The notes: generated by a model from the letters alone, not told the origin. 56,758 nucleotides of DNA from Streptomyces sp. ISL-94 (GCF_018614075.1 NZ_JAGGOZ010000068.1:1-56758), one strand, 5' to 3'; numbered from the stretch's first letter, positions 43,456 through 55,400 are shown. Numbers and translations: made by a program.

Positions 43456-43711
43456 CGGGGCTCCACCCCGGACCCCGGCGCCTCAAACGCCGGCGGGGCT
43501 GGATGTGGTCGGCCGTGCTGGGTGGGTGCGGCTCAAGGATTCGGGGCTCCGCCCCGGGCCCCGCGCCTCAAACGCCGGCGAGGCTGGTAGTGCCCGGCGA
43601 GGCTGGTAGTGCCCGGCGAGGCTGAGAGTGCCCGGCGGGGCTGGATTGGGCCCGGGCAGGGATCCGGGCTCTGGCCCAGGTTCCGCGTCTCGAACGCCGA
43701 CAGGGCTGGTG
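43456..43711. repeat. Streptomyces intergenic repeat copies with an internal tandem array
   Basis: Three copies of a unit with GGGGCTCCxCCCCGG followed by CGCCTCAAACGCCGGC and GGGGCTGG start near 43456, 43543 and 43665, the last one decayed. Between copies two and three, a 19-bp unit (GAGGCTGGTAGTGCCCGGC) is repeated three to four times (about 43580-43643). Such units are scattered between genes in Streptomyces genomes. Confidence 0.75.
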
Positions 43712-43908
43712 GTGCTCGGCCCGGTTGTATCCGGCTGCGTCAGGTGGTGTCCCTCACGGTAGTCGGAGGTTGACAGGCCGAAGGGCTGGATGCCCGTGTG
43801 AGCCTCTTTGAGCCCCTTCCCGGATATGGGGAGTCGGAGAGTGGCGGTTCAGGGCGGCACATGCGGACTCAGGTACCGGCAAACCCCCATTCATGTCCGC
43901 GGTACCGG

Positions 43909-43914
43909 TAGACT
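43909..43914 (+). promoter_or_regulatory. Possible -10 element of gyrB
   Basis: TAGACT lies 117 nt before the gyrB start. No good -35 is seen at 17-18 nt upstream; a supercoiling-sensitive gyrB promoter often has weak elements. Confidence 0.35.
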
Positions 43915-44030
43915 GAAAGAAATCCCGCCCGTTCGCGGGATCACGCTGACAACGCAGATCGACGCGGCCGCTCCTCCGGCGCACACGCTGGTCCGGAGTA
44001 CGGGCTGCGCTGTGCCAGAAAGGGCGCTTC

Positions 44031-46031
<2,001 letters not shown>

Positions 46032-46072
46032 GTCGGTCTCCGCTGACCGCCTGAAAGGACTTCTGACCAGCA

Positions 46073-48667
<2,595 letters not shown>

Positions 48668-48670
48668 GTC

Positions 48671-49306
48671 GTGAGTGGAGCCACGGGCGCCGGACCGGCC
48701 GAGACTGGAGAGAACGGTGCCCGTGGCCCCGCCGCGGACTCCCAGGGTGGGGGTGCCCCCGCCGAAGGCAGGGGGAGGATCGTGACGGATACCCGAGGAC
48801 AGCAGGCGCAGCCGCCCGCGCAGCCGTACCACCCGCCGCAGGCCTACTCGGCGCCCTCGGGCCCAGGGGCGCCACGGGGCGGCGGGCAGGGTGCCGGGCA
48901 GCGCAAGCCGCGTACGGGGGCCCGTATGACCCCCAGGACGCGCAAGGCACGGCTGCGGGTGGCCAAGGCCGACCCGTGGTCGGTGATGAAGGTCAGCTTC
49001 CTGCTGTCGATCGCGCTGGGCGTCTGCACGATCGTGGCGGCGGTGGTGCTGTGGATGGTCATGGACGCGATGGGCGTCTTCTCGACCGTCGGCGGCACGA
49101 TCAGCGAGGCGACCGGCTCGAACGAGAGCAACGGCTTCGACCTCCAGTCGTTCCTGTCGCTGCCGCGCGTTCTGATCTTCACGTCGGTCATCGCGGTCAT
49201 CGACGTGGTGCTGGCGACGGCTCTGGCCACGCTCGGCGCGTTCATCTACAACCTGTCGGCGGGGTTCGTCGGCGGGGTGGAGCTGACGCTCGCCGAGGAC
49301 GAGTGA
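48671..49306 (+). CDS. DUF3566 domain membrane protein
   Basis: A 211-aa protein with a ~95-residue Pro/Gly/Gln-rich N-terminal part and a C-terminal DUF3566 domain with two transmembrane helices (VSFLLSIALGVCTIVAAVVLWMVMD and LIFTSVIAVIDVVLATALATLGAFIYNLSAGFVGGVELTL). Homologues follow gyrA in nearly all actinobacteria, e.g. the CwsA-linked region of mycobacteria; function unknown. GTG 48671 with GAGGAG upstream, 3 nt after gyrA. A REP-like palindrome lies in the low-complexity 5' part (48748-48779); a second in-frame GTG after it (48782) is an alternative start. Confidence 0.88.
   Translation: MSGATGAGPAETGENGARGPAADSQGGGAPAEGRGRIVTDTRGQQAQPPAQPYHPPQAYSAPSGPGAPRGGGQGAGQRKPRTGARMTPRTRKARLRVAKADPWSVMKVSFLLSIALGVCTIVAAVVLWMVMDAMGVFSTVGGTISEATGSNESNGFDLQSFLSLPRVLIFTSVIAVIDVVLATALATLGAFIYNLSAGFVGGVELTLAEDE
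48748..48779. repeat. Small palindromic repeat element in the DUF3566 coding sequence
   Basis: A 32-bp unit beginning TGGGGGTGCC and ending GGGGGAGGA with a GCCGAAGGC core. It has the same length and block layout as the element inside parB (31614-31645 on the minus strand), with a different hairpin core. Confidence 0.6.
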
Positions 49307-49335
49307 CCTGCGCAGACGCTCGGCGGGAACGGATT

Positions 49336-49364
49336 TTGGACCTCCCGGGTCTGTGCGCTAACCT
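49336..49364 (+). promoter_or_regulatory. Promoter of tRNA-Ile
   Basis: TTGGAC (49336-49341) and TAACCT (49359-49364) are spaced by 17 nt, with the -10 ending 25 nt before the tRNA. Confidence 0.6.
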
Positions 49365-49389
49365 TCAGGAGTCAGCGCGCAGCGCGGAT

Positions 49390-49463
49390 GGGGCTATAGC
49401 TCAGTTGGTTAGAGCGCATCCCTGATAAGGATGAGGCCACAGGTTCAAATCCTGTTAGCCCCA
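49390..49463 (+). tRNA. tRNA-Ile (GAT anticodon)
   Basis: A 74-nt cloverleaf. Acceptor GGGGCTA pairs with TAGCCCC, D-arm GCTC/GAGC, anticodon arm CATCC-CTGATAA-GGATG with anticodon GAT, and T-arm ACAGG-TTCAAAT-CCTGT. The discriminator is A; CCA is not encoded and must be added by the nucleotidyltransferase. It lies after gyrA/DUF3566 as in other actinobacteria. Confidence 0.98.
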
Positions 49464-49471
49464 CAGTGTCG

Positions 49472-49502
49472 AAGACCCCCAGGCCCAAGGCCTGGGGGTC
49501 TT
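49472..49502 (+). terminator. Terminator of tRNA-Ile
   Basis: AAGACCCCCAGGCC and its perfect 14-bp complement around a CAA loop, followed by TTTGT, 8 nt after the tRNA. Confidence 0.9.
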
Positions 49503-49608
49503 TGTCGTTGGGCCAGTTGGTGGCTCGCCAGGTCACCGATCGGTATCGGTCGGTGTGTATTGTTGGCCGCCAGAAGTCCCCTACGTCAACGAAAGACGAG
49601 GTCGCGCG

Positions 49609-49743
49609 GTGAAGAAGCTGCTCCTGGTCGCACTGGCCGCCATCGGCGGGCTCCTCGTGTACCGCCAGATCCAGGCGGACCGCGCCGAGCAGGACCTGTG
49701 GACGGAGGCAACTGACTCCGTGCCCTCTGGTTCCGGCGTGTGA
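49609..49743 (+). CDS. DLW-39 family microprotein
   Basis: A 44-aa protein too short for usual ORF cut-offs. It starts MKKLLLVALAAIGGLLVYRQ, a single N-terminal membrane helix, and then contains RAEQDLWTEATDSV, with the D-L-W motif that names the family. It is conserved after the tRNA-Ile of actinobacterial gyrA regions. GTG start with GACGAGG upstream. Function unknown; probably a membrane-anchored small protein. Confidence 0.88.
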   Translation: MKKLLLVALAAIGGLLVYRQIQADRAEQDLWTEATDSVPSGSGV

Positions 49744-49873
49744 GACCCGAAGGTTGATCACATGGAGCCCCGGCTGCCGCTGCGGTCGGGGCTTTGTGCT
49801 GTTCTGTGACAAAAACTACGTTATGCAAAGATTTGGCTTGCGCTGGCAAACTCGGGGACTCGGGGTGGGCGTG

Positions 49874-51193
49874 ATGGGTCGGGTACGGAGAACTGCGCTC
49901 GCGGGGGCGGCGGCCCTCGGGCTGGCGGCCGCCGCGCTGCCCGGAGCGGCGCACGCCGGGGAGCAGGCGCCGCAGCCGGTGCCGACGTACCGCGCGGCGA
50001 AGGGCGCGAAGGCGGTCGAGGGCCAGCCCTCCACGGCGGACGCCCCGCTGCTGGAGGCGGGGAACATCTACGAGGACACGCTGGCGCCCGGAGAGCGCGT
50101 GTACCGGCTCGTCCTGAAGAAGGACCAGTCCAACGTGTACGTCTCCGCCGTGGCCCGGCCCGCGCCGGGTGCCAAGGTCTCGTACGGCGACGGCATCGCG
50201 GTGGAGATCATGAACACCGCCGGGACGTCCTGTCCGGGCAGCGCCGGCAGCTCCAGCCTCGGCTACAACCCGGCGCTTGTCAGCGCCGCCGGCGTCCGGT
50301 GGGGCGTGGAGGACCACGACTGCGCCCCGGCCGGCGTCTACTACGCCAAGGTGACCCGTACGTCGGCCAAGGGCTCCGACCCGAGCCCCTGGCCGCTCGA
50401 ACTGCGGGTCCAGCGCGAGCCCGGCCGCGGCCCCGGCGGCCCGACCGCCGCGCCCAGCGCCTGGCCCTCGGGGACCCCGGCCGCCCTGCCCGGCACCGAG
50501 GCGGTGGGCCGCACCGGCGGGACCGGCTTCAATGACGCCCGGGCGGTGGACGCCGGGGTGTGGCGGGACGAGCTGCGGCCCGGGCAGACCCGGTTCTACC
50601 GGGTGCCGCTGGACTGGGGACAGCAGCTGGGCCTCAGCGCGGAGCTGGCCAAGGCCAAGATGACCAAGCAGTTCGGCGCCGCCTCGGGCGGGCTCGTGGT
50701 CTCGCTCTACAGCCCCTACCGGGATCCGGTCATGGCCGAGGACACCTCCTACGACGGGAAGCAGGCCGGGATCACGCTGGAGAAGACCCCGCCGGTGGCC
50801 TACGAGAACCGCTACGCGAGCGATCCCGACGTACAGCCCGTGGGGATCGCCGGCTGGTACTACATCGCCGTGACCATGGGCGCGAAGGTCGCCGAGTTCA
50901 CCGAGGACGCGACTCCCGTGCCGCTGACCCTGCGCATGGAGGTCACCGGCACCCCGGCCAAGGCGCCCGCGTACACGGAGAGTCTGGCCGCGGGCGGCTT
51001 CGGGGTCGGGGACGCGGATCGGGCCGCGGCCAAGGAGGGGCTCACCGCCCCGGAGGCCGCGCAGGCCGCCGGGAAGCACTCCGCGATGCGGGTGGTGGCG
51101 GGCGCCGGGTTCGGCACCGGGACGCTGCTGCTGCTCGTGCTGGGCGGCTGGATCCTGCTGGCCCGGCGGGGCCGCGGGGCTACAGCCGGCTGA
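49874..51193 (+). CDS. Secreted, C-terminally membrane-anchored protein of unknown function
   Basis: A 439-aa protein with a classic Sec signal peptide (MGRVRRTALAGAAALGLAAA, cut after AHA) and a C-terminal transmembrane helix (VVAGAGFGTGTLLLLVLGGWILLA) ending in an RRGRG tail. The extracellular part has two similar segments beginning YEDTLAPGERVYRLVLKKDQSNVYVSAV and WRDELRPGQTRFYRVPLDWGQQLGLSAEL, which look like paired beta-sandwich (pre-peptidase-like) domains. ATG 49823 and GTG 49871 are alternative starts. Its stop overlaps the end of the opposite-strand kinase gene by 14 nt. Not assigned to a known function. Confidence 0.8.
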   Translation: MGRVRRTALAGAAALGLAAAALPGAAHAGEQAPQPVPTYRAAKGAKAVEGQPSTADAPLLEAGNIYEDTLAPGERVYRLVLKKDQSNVYVSAVARPAPGAKVSYGDGIAVEIMNTAGTSCPGSAGSSSLGYNPALVSAAGVRWGVEDHDCAPAGVYYAKVTRTSAKGSDPSPWPLELRVQREPGRGPGGPTAAPSAWPSGTPAALPGTEAVGRTGGTGFNDARAVDAGVWRDELRPGQTRFYRVPLDWGQQLGLSAELAKAKMTKQFGAASGGLVVSLYSPYRDPVMAEDTSYDGKQAGITLEKTPPVAYENRYASDPDVQPVGIAGWYYIAVTMGAKVAEFTEDATPVPLTLRMEVTGTPAKAPAYTESLAAGGFGVGDADRAAAKEGLTAPEAAQAAGKHSAMRVVAGAGFGTGTLLLLVLGGWILLARRGRGATAG

Positions 51194-52487
51194 GGGCCCA
51201 GACGCCGACGGCGAAGCAGAGCAGCGCCGCGGCGAGGATCCCGGCCGTGACCTTCCGGGGCGGCGGGGCCGGCCCGCCGCCGCGGGCCGTCGGGAGCGCC
51301 GAGGTCGCAGGGCCGGTCACGACGGGCGGCGGCAGGTGGAAGCTGCCGGTCTGCGAGGGCCCGTACGCAGGCCCGTACGAGGGCACCTGGGCCGGGACCG
51401 CCGCGTACGGGGCGGGCGCGCCGGCCGGGGCCGCCGGTGCGCCGTACCCGGGAGCCGTCACCGTGCCGGCCGTGCCGCGGGGATCGGTGCGGGTGGGCTC
51501 CGCCGACACCGCCACCGTCGTGGAGGCGGAGGCGGAGGGGGAACCGCCCGGCGGAGCCGTGGCGGCCGTGGGCGCCGCAGTGCCGCCCGCCGGGCCCGCG
51601 GCGGCCGTCAGCGGCCCCTGGGGGTCGAAGCCGGGCGGGAGCGGGCCGAGTTGGTCGAACACCTCCACCACACCCTCGTCCGGCGCGGGCGGGGGCAGCA
51701 GCTCCACGGCCTCGGCAAGGGCCTTGCGCGCCCCTGTGGCCGTCTTGAACCGGCTCTGGGGATCAGGCAGGAGCAAGCCGGCGATGACGTCCCACAGCGG
51801 CGTGGGAACGCCCTCGGGGGCGCCGGGGGTGCCGTGGGCGAGGAAGTGCTCGACGAGGGCCTGGGAGTCGGGCTTGCGGCCCTGGAGGAGGTACAGGGCG
51901 ACCAGCCCGACGGCGAAGAGGTCGGCGGGGAAGTCGGGCTCGGCGCCCAGCAGTTGCTCGGGGGCGAAGTAACCGGGTGTGCCGACCACGTAGTTGGTCT
52001 CGGTCAGCCGGGGCTCGCCCTTGCGCATGGAGATCCCGAAGTCGGACAGCCGCAGGTGCGGCCGCCCGGTCCCGGTGGCCTCCATCAGGATGTTGGCCGG
52101 TTTGATGTCGCGGTGGACGACACCTTCCGCGTGCACCGCCGCCAGCCCCGACAGGAGCTGGTCCAGCAGGGTGCAGACGAAGCGCGGCGGGAGAGGGCCG
52201 TAGTCCCCGATCACGTGGCCGAGCGAGCCGCCGCTGACCAGGTCCATGGTGAACAGGACCTTGTCGTCGTCGGCCGCCCAGCTGGCGGGGGCCAGTACGT
52301 GCGGGTGATCGATCCGCAGCGCCTGCTCCCGTACGAACCTCAGGAGTGTGTGGGCGTCGCTCTGGAGGAGGACCTTCGCCGCCACGTAACGGCGGCGACG
52401 GTGGTCCCAGGCACGCCACACGGCGCCGGCGCCACCGCGCCCGATCGGGTCGATCAACTCGTACCGACCGGCGAAAACCTCACCCAT
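51180..52487 (-). CDS. Serine/threonine protein kinase (Hanks-type) with C-terminal membrane anchor
   Basis: A 435-aa eukaryotic-type kinase. The Gly loop is LIDPIGRGGAGAVWRAWD, the lysine is in YVAAKVLLQ, the catalytic loop is VVHRDIKPANILMEA, and the DFG is LSDFGISM followed by the activation segment and VVGTPGYFAPEQLLG. A Pro/Ala/Gly/Thr-rich linker of ~120 residues leads to one C-terminal helix (AGILAAALLCFAVGVWAL), with only three residues beyond, so no sensor domain is present outside. All catalytic residues are intact. The HTH protein gene lies 44 nt upstream on the same strand and is a candidate partner or substrate. Confidence 0.94.
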   Translation of the reverse strand: MGEVFAGRYELIDPIGRGGAGAVWRAWDHRRRRYVAAKVLLQSDAHTLLRFVREQALRIDHPHVLAPASWAADDDKVLFTMDLVSGGSLGHVIGDYGPLPPRFVCTLLDQLLSGLAAVHAEGVVHRDIKPANILMEATGTGRPHLRLSDFGISMRKGEPRLTETNYVVGTPGYFAPEQLLGAEPDFPADLFAVGLVALYLLQGRKPDSQALVEHFLAHGTPGAPEGVPTPLWDVIAGLLLPDPQSRFKTATGARKALAEAVELLPPPAPDEGVVEVFDQLGPLPPGFDPQGPLTAAAGPAGGTAAPTAATAPPGGSPSASASTTVAVSAEPTRTDPRGTAGTVTAPGYGAPAAPAGAPAPYAAVPAQVPSYGPAYGPSQTGSFHLPPPVVTGPATSALPTARGGGPAPPPRKVTAGILAAALLCFAVGVWALSRL

Positions 52488-52531
52488 TGCTGTGCCCGTC
52501 CCCCGTCACCCGTTGTCCGTCGTCGTGCGTG

Positions 52532-53080
52532 TCAGTTCTGGTGGGCCTCGTAATGGGCGACCGCTTCGGCGGTGCGGCCCGCGCCGTACACCCGGAGGAA
52601 CTCTGCCAGTTCCGGGTGGCTGGGGGCGAGGGTGTTCGCCGCGTCGATGATGTCGCCGGCCGCGGAGACCGAGCGCAGCAGCGACTGGATCTCACGGACG
52701 ACCCGCTTGACGGTGGGAGCGCCCGAGCCGGTGGCGGTCTGGCCGCTGTTGCTGAGGACGGAGCCTCCCTGGGACTTCTTGATCTCGTCCATCCGGTCGG
52801 TGGCCTCCCCCGCGCTGACGCTCCCGTCGGCCACCTGGCCGGCGAGGTCCTGGAGGGCCTGGACCCGCTGCACCACGGCCGGGTTGCCGATCTTGGCGCG
52901 CTGGCCGCTCATCAGCTGGGACAGCATGGGCGCCGACAGTCCGAGGACGGCAGCGAGGCGGGCCTGGTTCAAGCCGAGGTCATCTATGAGCCGGCGGAAG
53001 AGCGCGCCCAGGGGCTCCCCGTACCAGCTGCGCTGAAGCTCTCTGGCTCTGGCCGTGGCCTCTTGTTGTACTGCGTCCAC
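52532..53080 (-). CDS. Helix-turn-helix DNA-binding protein
   Basis: A 182-aa protein with an N-terminal XRE/Cro-type HTH: LGALFRRLIDDLGLNQARLAAVLGLSAPMLSQLMSGQRAKIGNPAVVQRVQALQDLA. The C-terminal half is helical without recognisable domain (SVSAAGDIIDAANTLAPSHPELAEFLRVYGAGRTAEAVAHYE). The frame is open to 53242, but GTG 53080 with AGGGGAG upstream is preferred. It is followed by the kinase gene on the same strand, a pairing that suggests a regulator under phosphorylation control. Confidence 0.88.
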   Translation of the reverse strand: MDAVQQEATARARELQRSWYGEPLGALFRRLIDDLGLNQARLAAVLGLSAPMLSQLMSGQRAKIGNPAVVQRVQALQDLAGQVADGSVSAGEATDRMDEIKKSQGGSVLSNSGQTATGSGAPTVKRVVREIQSLLRSVSAAGDIIDAANTLAPSHPELAEFLRVYGAGRTAEAVAHYEAHQN

Positions 53081-53159
53081 TCTTCGTACTCCCCTTCGCT
53101 GGTGCGAACCTCGCGAGCATCTTACGGAGAGTGGTCGCGGGGCGGGAGTCCCTATCATT

Positions 53160-53190
53160 TTGCGAGATGAGGGGGTACACCCGGTACTCT
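53160..53190 (+). promoter_or_regulatory. Possible promoter of tRNA-Ala
   Basis: TTGCGA (53160-53165) and TACTCT (53185-53190) with a long 19-nt spacer, 52 nt before the tRNA. Confidence 0.35.
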
Positions 53191-53242
53191 GTTCTGCGGA
53201 ACGGCCGCTCCCCGCACGGGGGACAGGCGTGCCCGGATCCAC

Positions 53243-53315
53243 GGGGCCTTAGCTCAGTTGGTAGAGCGCTGCCTTTGCAAGGCAGATGTCAGGAGTTCGA
53301 ATCTCCTAGGCTCCA
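53243..53315 (+). tRNA. tRNA-Ala (TGC anticodon)
   Basis: A 73-nt cloverleaf. Acceptor GGGGCCT pairs with AGGCTCC, including the G3:U70 pair that marks alanine tRNAs; anticodon arm CTGCC-TTTGCAA-GGCAG gives TGC; T-arm AGGAG-TTCGAAT-CTCCT. The discriminator is A and CCA is not encoded. Confidence 0.98.
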
Positions 53316-53321
53316 CAGGTG

Positions 53322-53362
53322 AACCCCTCTGAACTGCGGAAACGCGGGGCAGAGGGGTTTTT
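53322..53362. terminator. Terminator between tRNA-Ala and the converging GNAT gene
   Basis: AACCCCTCTG and CAGAGGGGTT arms (10 bp) with an 18-nt loop and a TTTTT run on the plus strand. It can serve both tRNA-Ala and the GNAT gene. Confidence 0.82.
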
Positions 53363-53370
53363 GCGCGGTC

Positions 53371-53895
53371 TCAGAGGTCGATCCAGTAGCGGCGCTTGGG
53401 CCCGATGAGGGTGTCGCGGACGTCCTCGAGCACGCCGCCGTTCCGCTCGATCGTGCGCACCGACGCGGTGTTGTCCGGATCGCAGGTCAGCAGGACCCGG
53501 TCCATCCCCATGATGCGCGCCTCGTGGAGTACCGCACCCAGCGCCCAGGTGGCCAGGCCGCGCCCGCGGGCCGAGGGGCGGACGCTGTAGCCGATGTGGC
53601 CGCCCGCGTCGAGGAGGAAGGCGTTCAGGTGGTGGCGCAGGTCGATGGCGCCGAGGTAGGTGTCGCCCTCCGCGATCCACCAGTACGTCGCGTGCACCCG
53701 GCCCTGCTCGACCGGCACCGTGCGGTCGGCGTACCGGTGGAGCCGCTCCACCCAGGCCGCGAACCCCACGGGGCTCTCCACCTCGTCGTCGGAGCCGAGT
53801 CCGGCCCCGTCGATGTGCGCGTCGTCGCCCCATTCGGCGCGGGCGGCGAGCCAGGAGGCGTGCAGGCGGGGGGTGGGCGTGATGAGGTCGGGCAT
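53371..53895 (-). CDS. GNAT family N-acetyltransferase
   Basis: A 174-aa acetyltransferase starting MPDLITPTPRLHASWLAARAEWG. The acetyl-CoA motif is GGHIGYSVRPSARGRGLATWALGAVLHEA, followed by VLLTCDPDNTASVRTIERNGGVLEDV, both typical of RimJ/RimL-like and YesJ-type GNATs. An upstream start at 53961 is open, but the family start is ATG 53895, with TATCGT ending 7 nt before it, so leaderless translation is likely. Substrate unknown. Confidence 0.9.
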   Translation of the reverse strand: MPDLITPTPRLHASWLAARAEWGDDAHIDGAGLGSDDEVESPVGFAAWVERLHRYADRTVPVEQGRVHATYWWIAEGDTYLGAIDLRHHLNAFLLDAGGHIGYSVRPSARGRGLATWALGAVLHEARIMGMDRVLLTCDPDNTASVRTIERNGGVLEDVRDTLIGPKRRYWIDL

Positions 53896-53971
53896 GGTGC
53901 GGACGATAACAGCCGGCTCTTCCCCCCTGACCTGAGCAAACGCGGGCAGGGGGGTGTGCACGGCCCTCCCG

Positions 53972-55048
53972 TCAGCCGTCGAGCCAGCCGCAGCGGCGGG
54001 CGTAGCTGCCGGCCTGGAAGCGGCTCTCCGCGCCCAGCTCGTTCATCAGGTCCGTGACGTGCCGGCGGTAGGTGCTGGTGGACATGGAGAGCCTGCGGGC
54101 CGCCATCTCGTCCTTCATCCCCGACTCCAGCAGCCGGACGATGGAGCGCCGCAGCTCGTCCTTGGCGGAGCCGTAGCCGACGCCGCTCGGCGCCGAGGTG
54201 AAGGGGCGGGCCGAGTCCCAGGTGCTCTCCCACGCCCGGTAGAGGTGGTCGACCAGCGAGGGGTCGCGAATGGCTATGGCGGCCTCGCCCCCGGAATTGC
54301 GGCGGTCCGCGATGATGGCGGTCTCCCCGTCGAAGAAAATAATGCGGTCCGGGATGTGACCGATAGTCCGGACCTGCGCCCCGAGAGCCACCATTTTCGT
54401 CAGGTGCTGCTGCATGTATTGATGGGCCAGTACGGAATGCGGATAGAGCGTTCGCATCACAATTCCGCGGTCTATTACCTCCGCCGTTCGCGCCAATCCC
54501 TCCTCCAGTGCTTCTTGAGGGGGAAGCCGGGGATGTGCGGCCGCGACCTCCGCCCGGGTACCGGCGGAAAGCCGCTCCAGAGTGGAGCGGACGGTGTCCA
54601 GGAGAGTGAGGTGCTCGATGGGATTCCGCATGAAATGACTCTGCCAGGATTCCTCGAATACCGACTTCATGGTCATTACATGGTTGCGCAGGCGCTCGGC
54701 CTCCCGGTGGCGCTTCTGGATCTCGGCCTCGATCGGGCCGACCAGGTGGGCCGCCGCCGCGTCCGGGCTCGCGGGCAGGTAGCCGGGGGCGTCGGGGCTG
54801 TGGAGGTGGTCCCGGCCGGCCGGGCCGGCGGCGTCCTCGGGCTGCTGCGGATCGACCCACTCCGGTCGTAGCAAGTGGAGTTGGGTCAAGTCCCGCACGG
54901 CCGAGTCGACGTCGGCCAGCGGCACGCCCATGCGCATGGCGGCCTTGGCCGGGTCCAGGCGGCCCTGCTCGAGTGCCCATTGGTAGAGGGCGACGTGCAG
55001 GTCTCCGAGGGGCGGGGTGCCACTTACCTCCGAGGTGGATTTGTGCAT
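53972..55048 (-). CDS. TrmB/PLD-like/LuxR-type transcriptional regulator
   Basis: A 358-aa three-part regulator. An N-terminal TrmB-like winged helix reads VALYQWALEQGRLDPAKAAMRMGVPLADVDSAVRDLTQLHLL. The middle is a helical segment and a sensor-like part resembling the PLD-like effector domain of such proteins (GIVMRTLYPHSVLAHQYMQQHLTKMVALGAQVRTIGHIPDRIIFFDGETAIIAD). The C-terminal LuxR HTH reads ARRLSMSTSTYRRHVTDLMNELGAESRFQAGSYARRCGW. The codons for the central part (54280-54680) use far more A/T-ending triplets than neighbours, suggesting transfer. ATG 55048 has AAGGG upstream. It is divergent from a secreted-peptide gene and is the likely controller of that locus. Confidence 0.9.
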   Translation of the reverse strand: MHKSTSEVSGTPPLGDLHVALYQWALEQGRLDPAKAAMRMGVPLADVDSAVRDLTQLHLLRPEWVDPQQPEDAAGPAGRDHLHSPDAPGYLPASPDAAAAHLVGPIEAEIQKRHREAERLRNHVMTMKSVFEESWQSHFMRNPIEHLTLLDTVRSTLERLSAGTRAEVAAAHPRLPPQEALEEGLARTAEVIDRGIVMRTLYPHSVLAHQYMQQHLTKMVALGAQVRTIGHIPDRIIFFDGETAIIADRRNSGGEAAIAIRDPSLVDHLYRAWESTWDSARPFTSAPSGVGYGSAKDELRRSIVRLLESGMKDEMAARRLSMSTSTYRRHVTDLMNELGAESRFQAGSYARRCGWLDG

Positions 55049-55196
55049 CTTCGTACCCTTCGCGGGTGAGTGCTAGTCACTTACCACTTCTCGTCACCAG
55101 GGTTTCCCTGGCGCGCAGTACGTCAAGTCCGGCACGGTTGCTCCAGCGGCCGGAAACGGGGGCCGAAAGCTACAGCAGACTAAAAGGGGTTCGTCC
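55049..55196. promoter_or_regulatory. Divergent promoter region of regulator and secreted peptide
   Basis: A 148-nt gap between the two divergent starts. It includes the imperfect inverted repeat at 55066-55084 and, near its right end, AAAAGGGG as ribosome-binding site for the peptide gene. No unambiguous -35/-10 pair was identified. Confidence 0.5.
55066..55084. promoter_or_regulatory. Imperfect inverted repeat, possible operator
   Basis: GTGAGTGCTAGTCACTTAC: the arms GTgAGTG and CACTtAC pair at six of seven positions around a 5-nt centre. It starts 18 nt upstream of the regulator ATG, so it would suit autoregulation as well as control of the divergent peptide gene. Confidence 0.4.
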
Positions 55197-55343
55197 GTGA
55201 AGCTCAAGTTCGTCGCACTGTCGCTCATTTCGCTCTTTTCCATCGGTGGCCTCGGCTTCGCCGCATCCCCCGCCTCCGCCGCGGTTCCGACGGGCGCGGA
55301 TGCGACGGACACGACCGGTGCAGACGACATCATTTGGCACTAG
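55197..55343 (+). CDS. Short secreted peptide precursor (48 aa)
   Basis: A 48-aa ORF not assigned to any family I know. It begins MKLKFVALSLISLFSIGG, a compact Sec signal peptide with Lys2 and Lys4, a 19-residue hydrophobic core and the signal peptidase site ASPASA-AV. The predicted mature peptide is only 20 residues: AVPTGADATDTTGADDIIWH. It is acidic, has no cysteine and ends in a hydrophobic IIWH. GTG start with AAAAGGGG about 8 nt upstream. Divergent from a TrmB/LuxR regulator and upstream of a FemAB-like gene. A secreted signal or a precursor of a modified peptide are both possible. Confidence 0.75.
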   Translation: MKLKFVALSLISLFSIGGLGFAASPASAAVPTGADATDTTGADDIIWH

Positions 55344-55400
55344 CTCCCGGTCCGCAACGGAGGGGAATAACAGAGTCCGGCTCGAGAAAGTGACGGGGAG

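Larger units (their letters stand above)
43421..44030. other. dciA-gyrB intergenic region with repeats and gyrB promoter
   Basis: A 610-nt gap. Its first half contains degenerate copies of a Streptomyces intergenic repeat and a short tandem repeat; its second half is the gyrB leader with a possible -10 at 43909. No gene was seen. Confidence 0.7.

Noticed and set aside
43570..43645. Regular repeats resembling a CRISPR array
   Set aside because: The unit is 19 bp with no unique spacers; it is a plain tandem repeat next to intergenic repeats, and no cas gene is present.
49390..53315. tRNA genes as attachment sites of an integrated element
   Set aside because: No integrase gene and no direct repeat of either tRNA 3' end was seen between or beyond them within the window.
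55094..55333. 79-aa minus-strand open frame opposite the secreted peptide
   Set aside because: No ribosome-binding site and antisense to a frame with a clear signal peptide.
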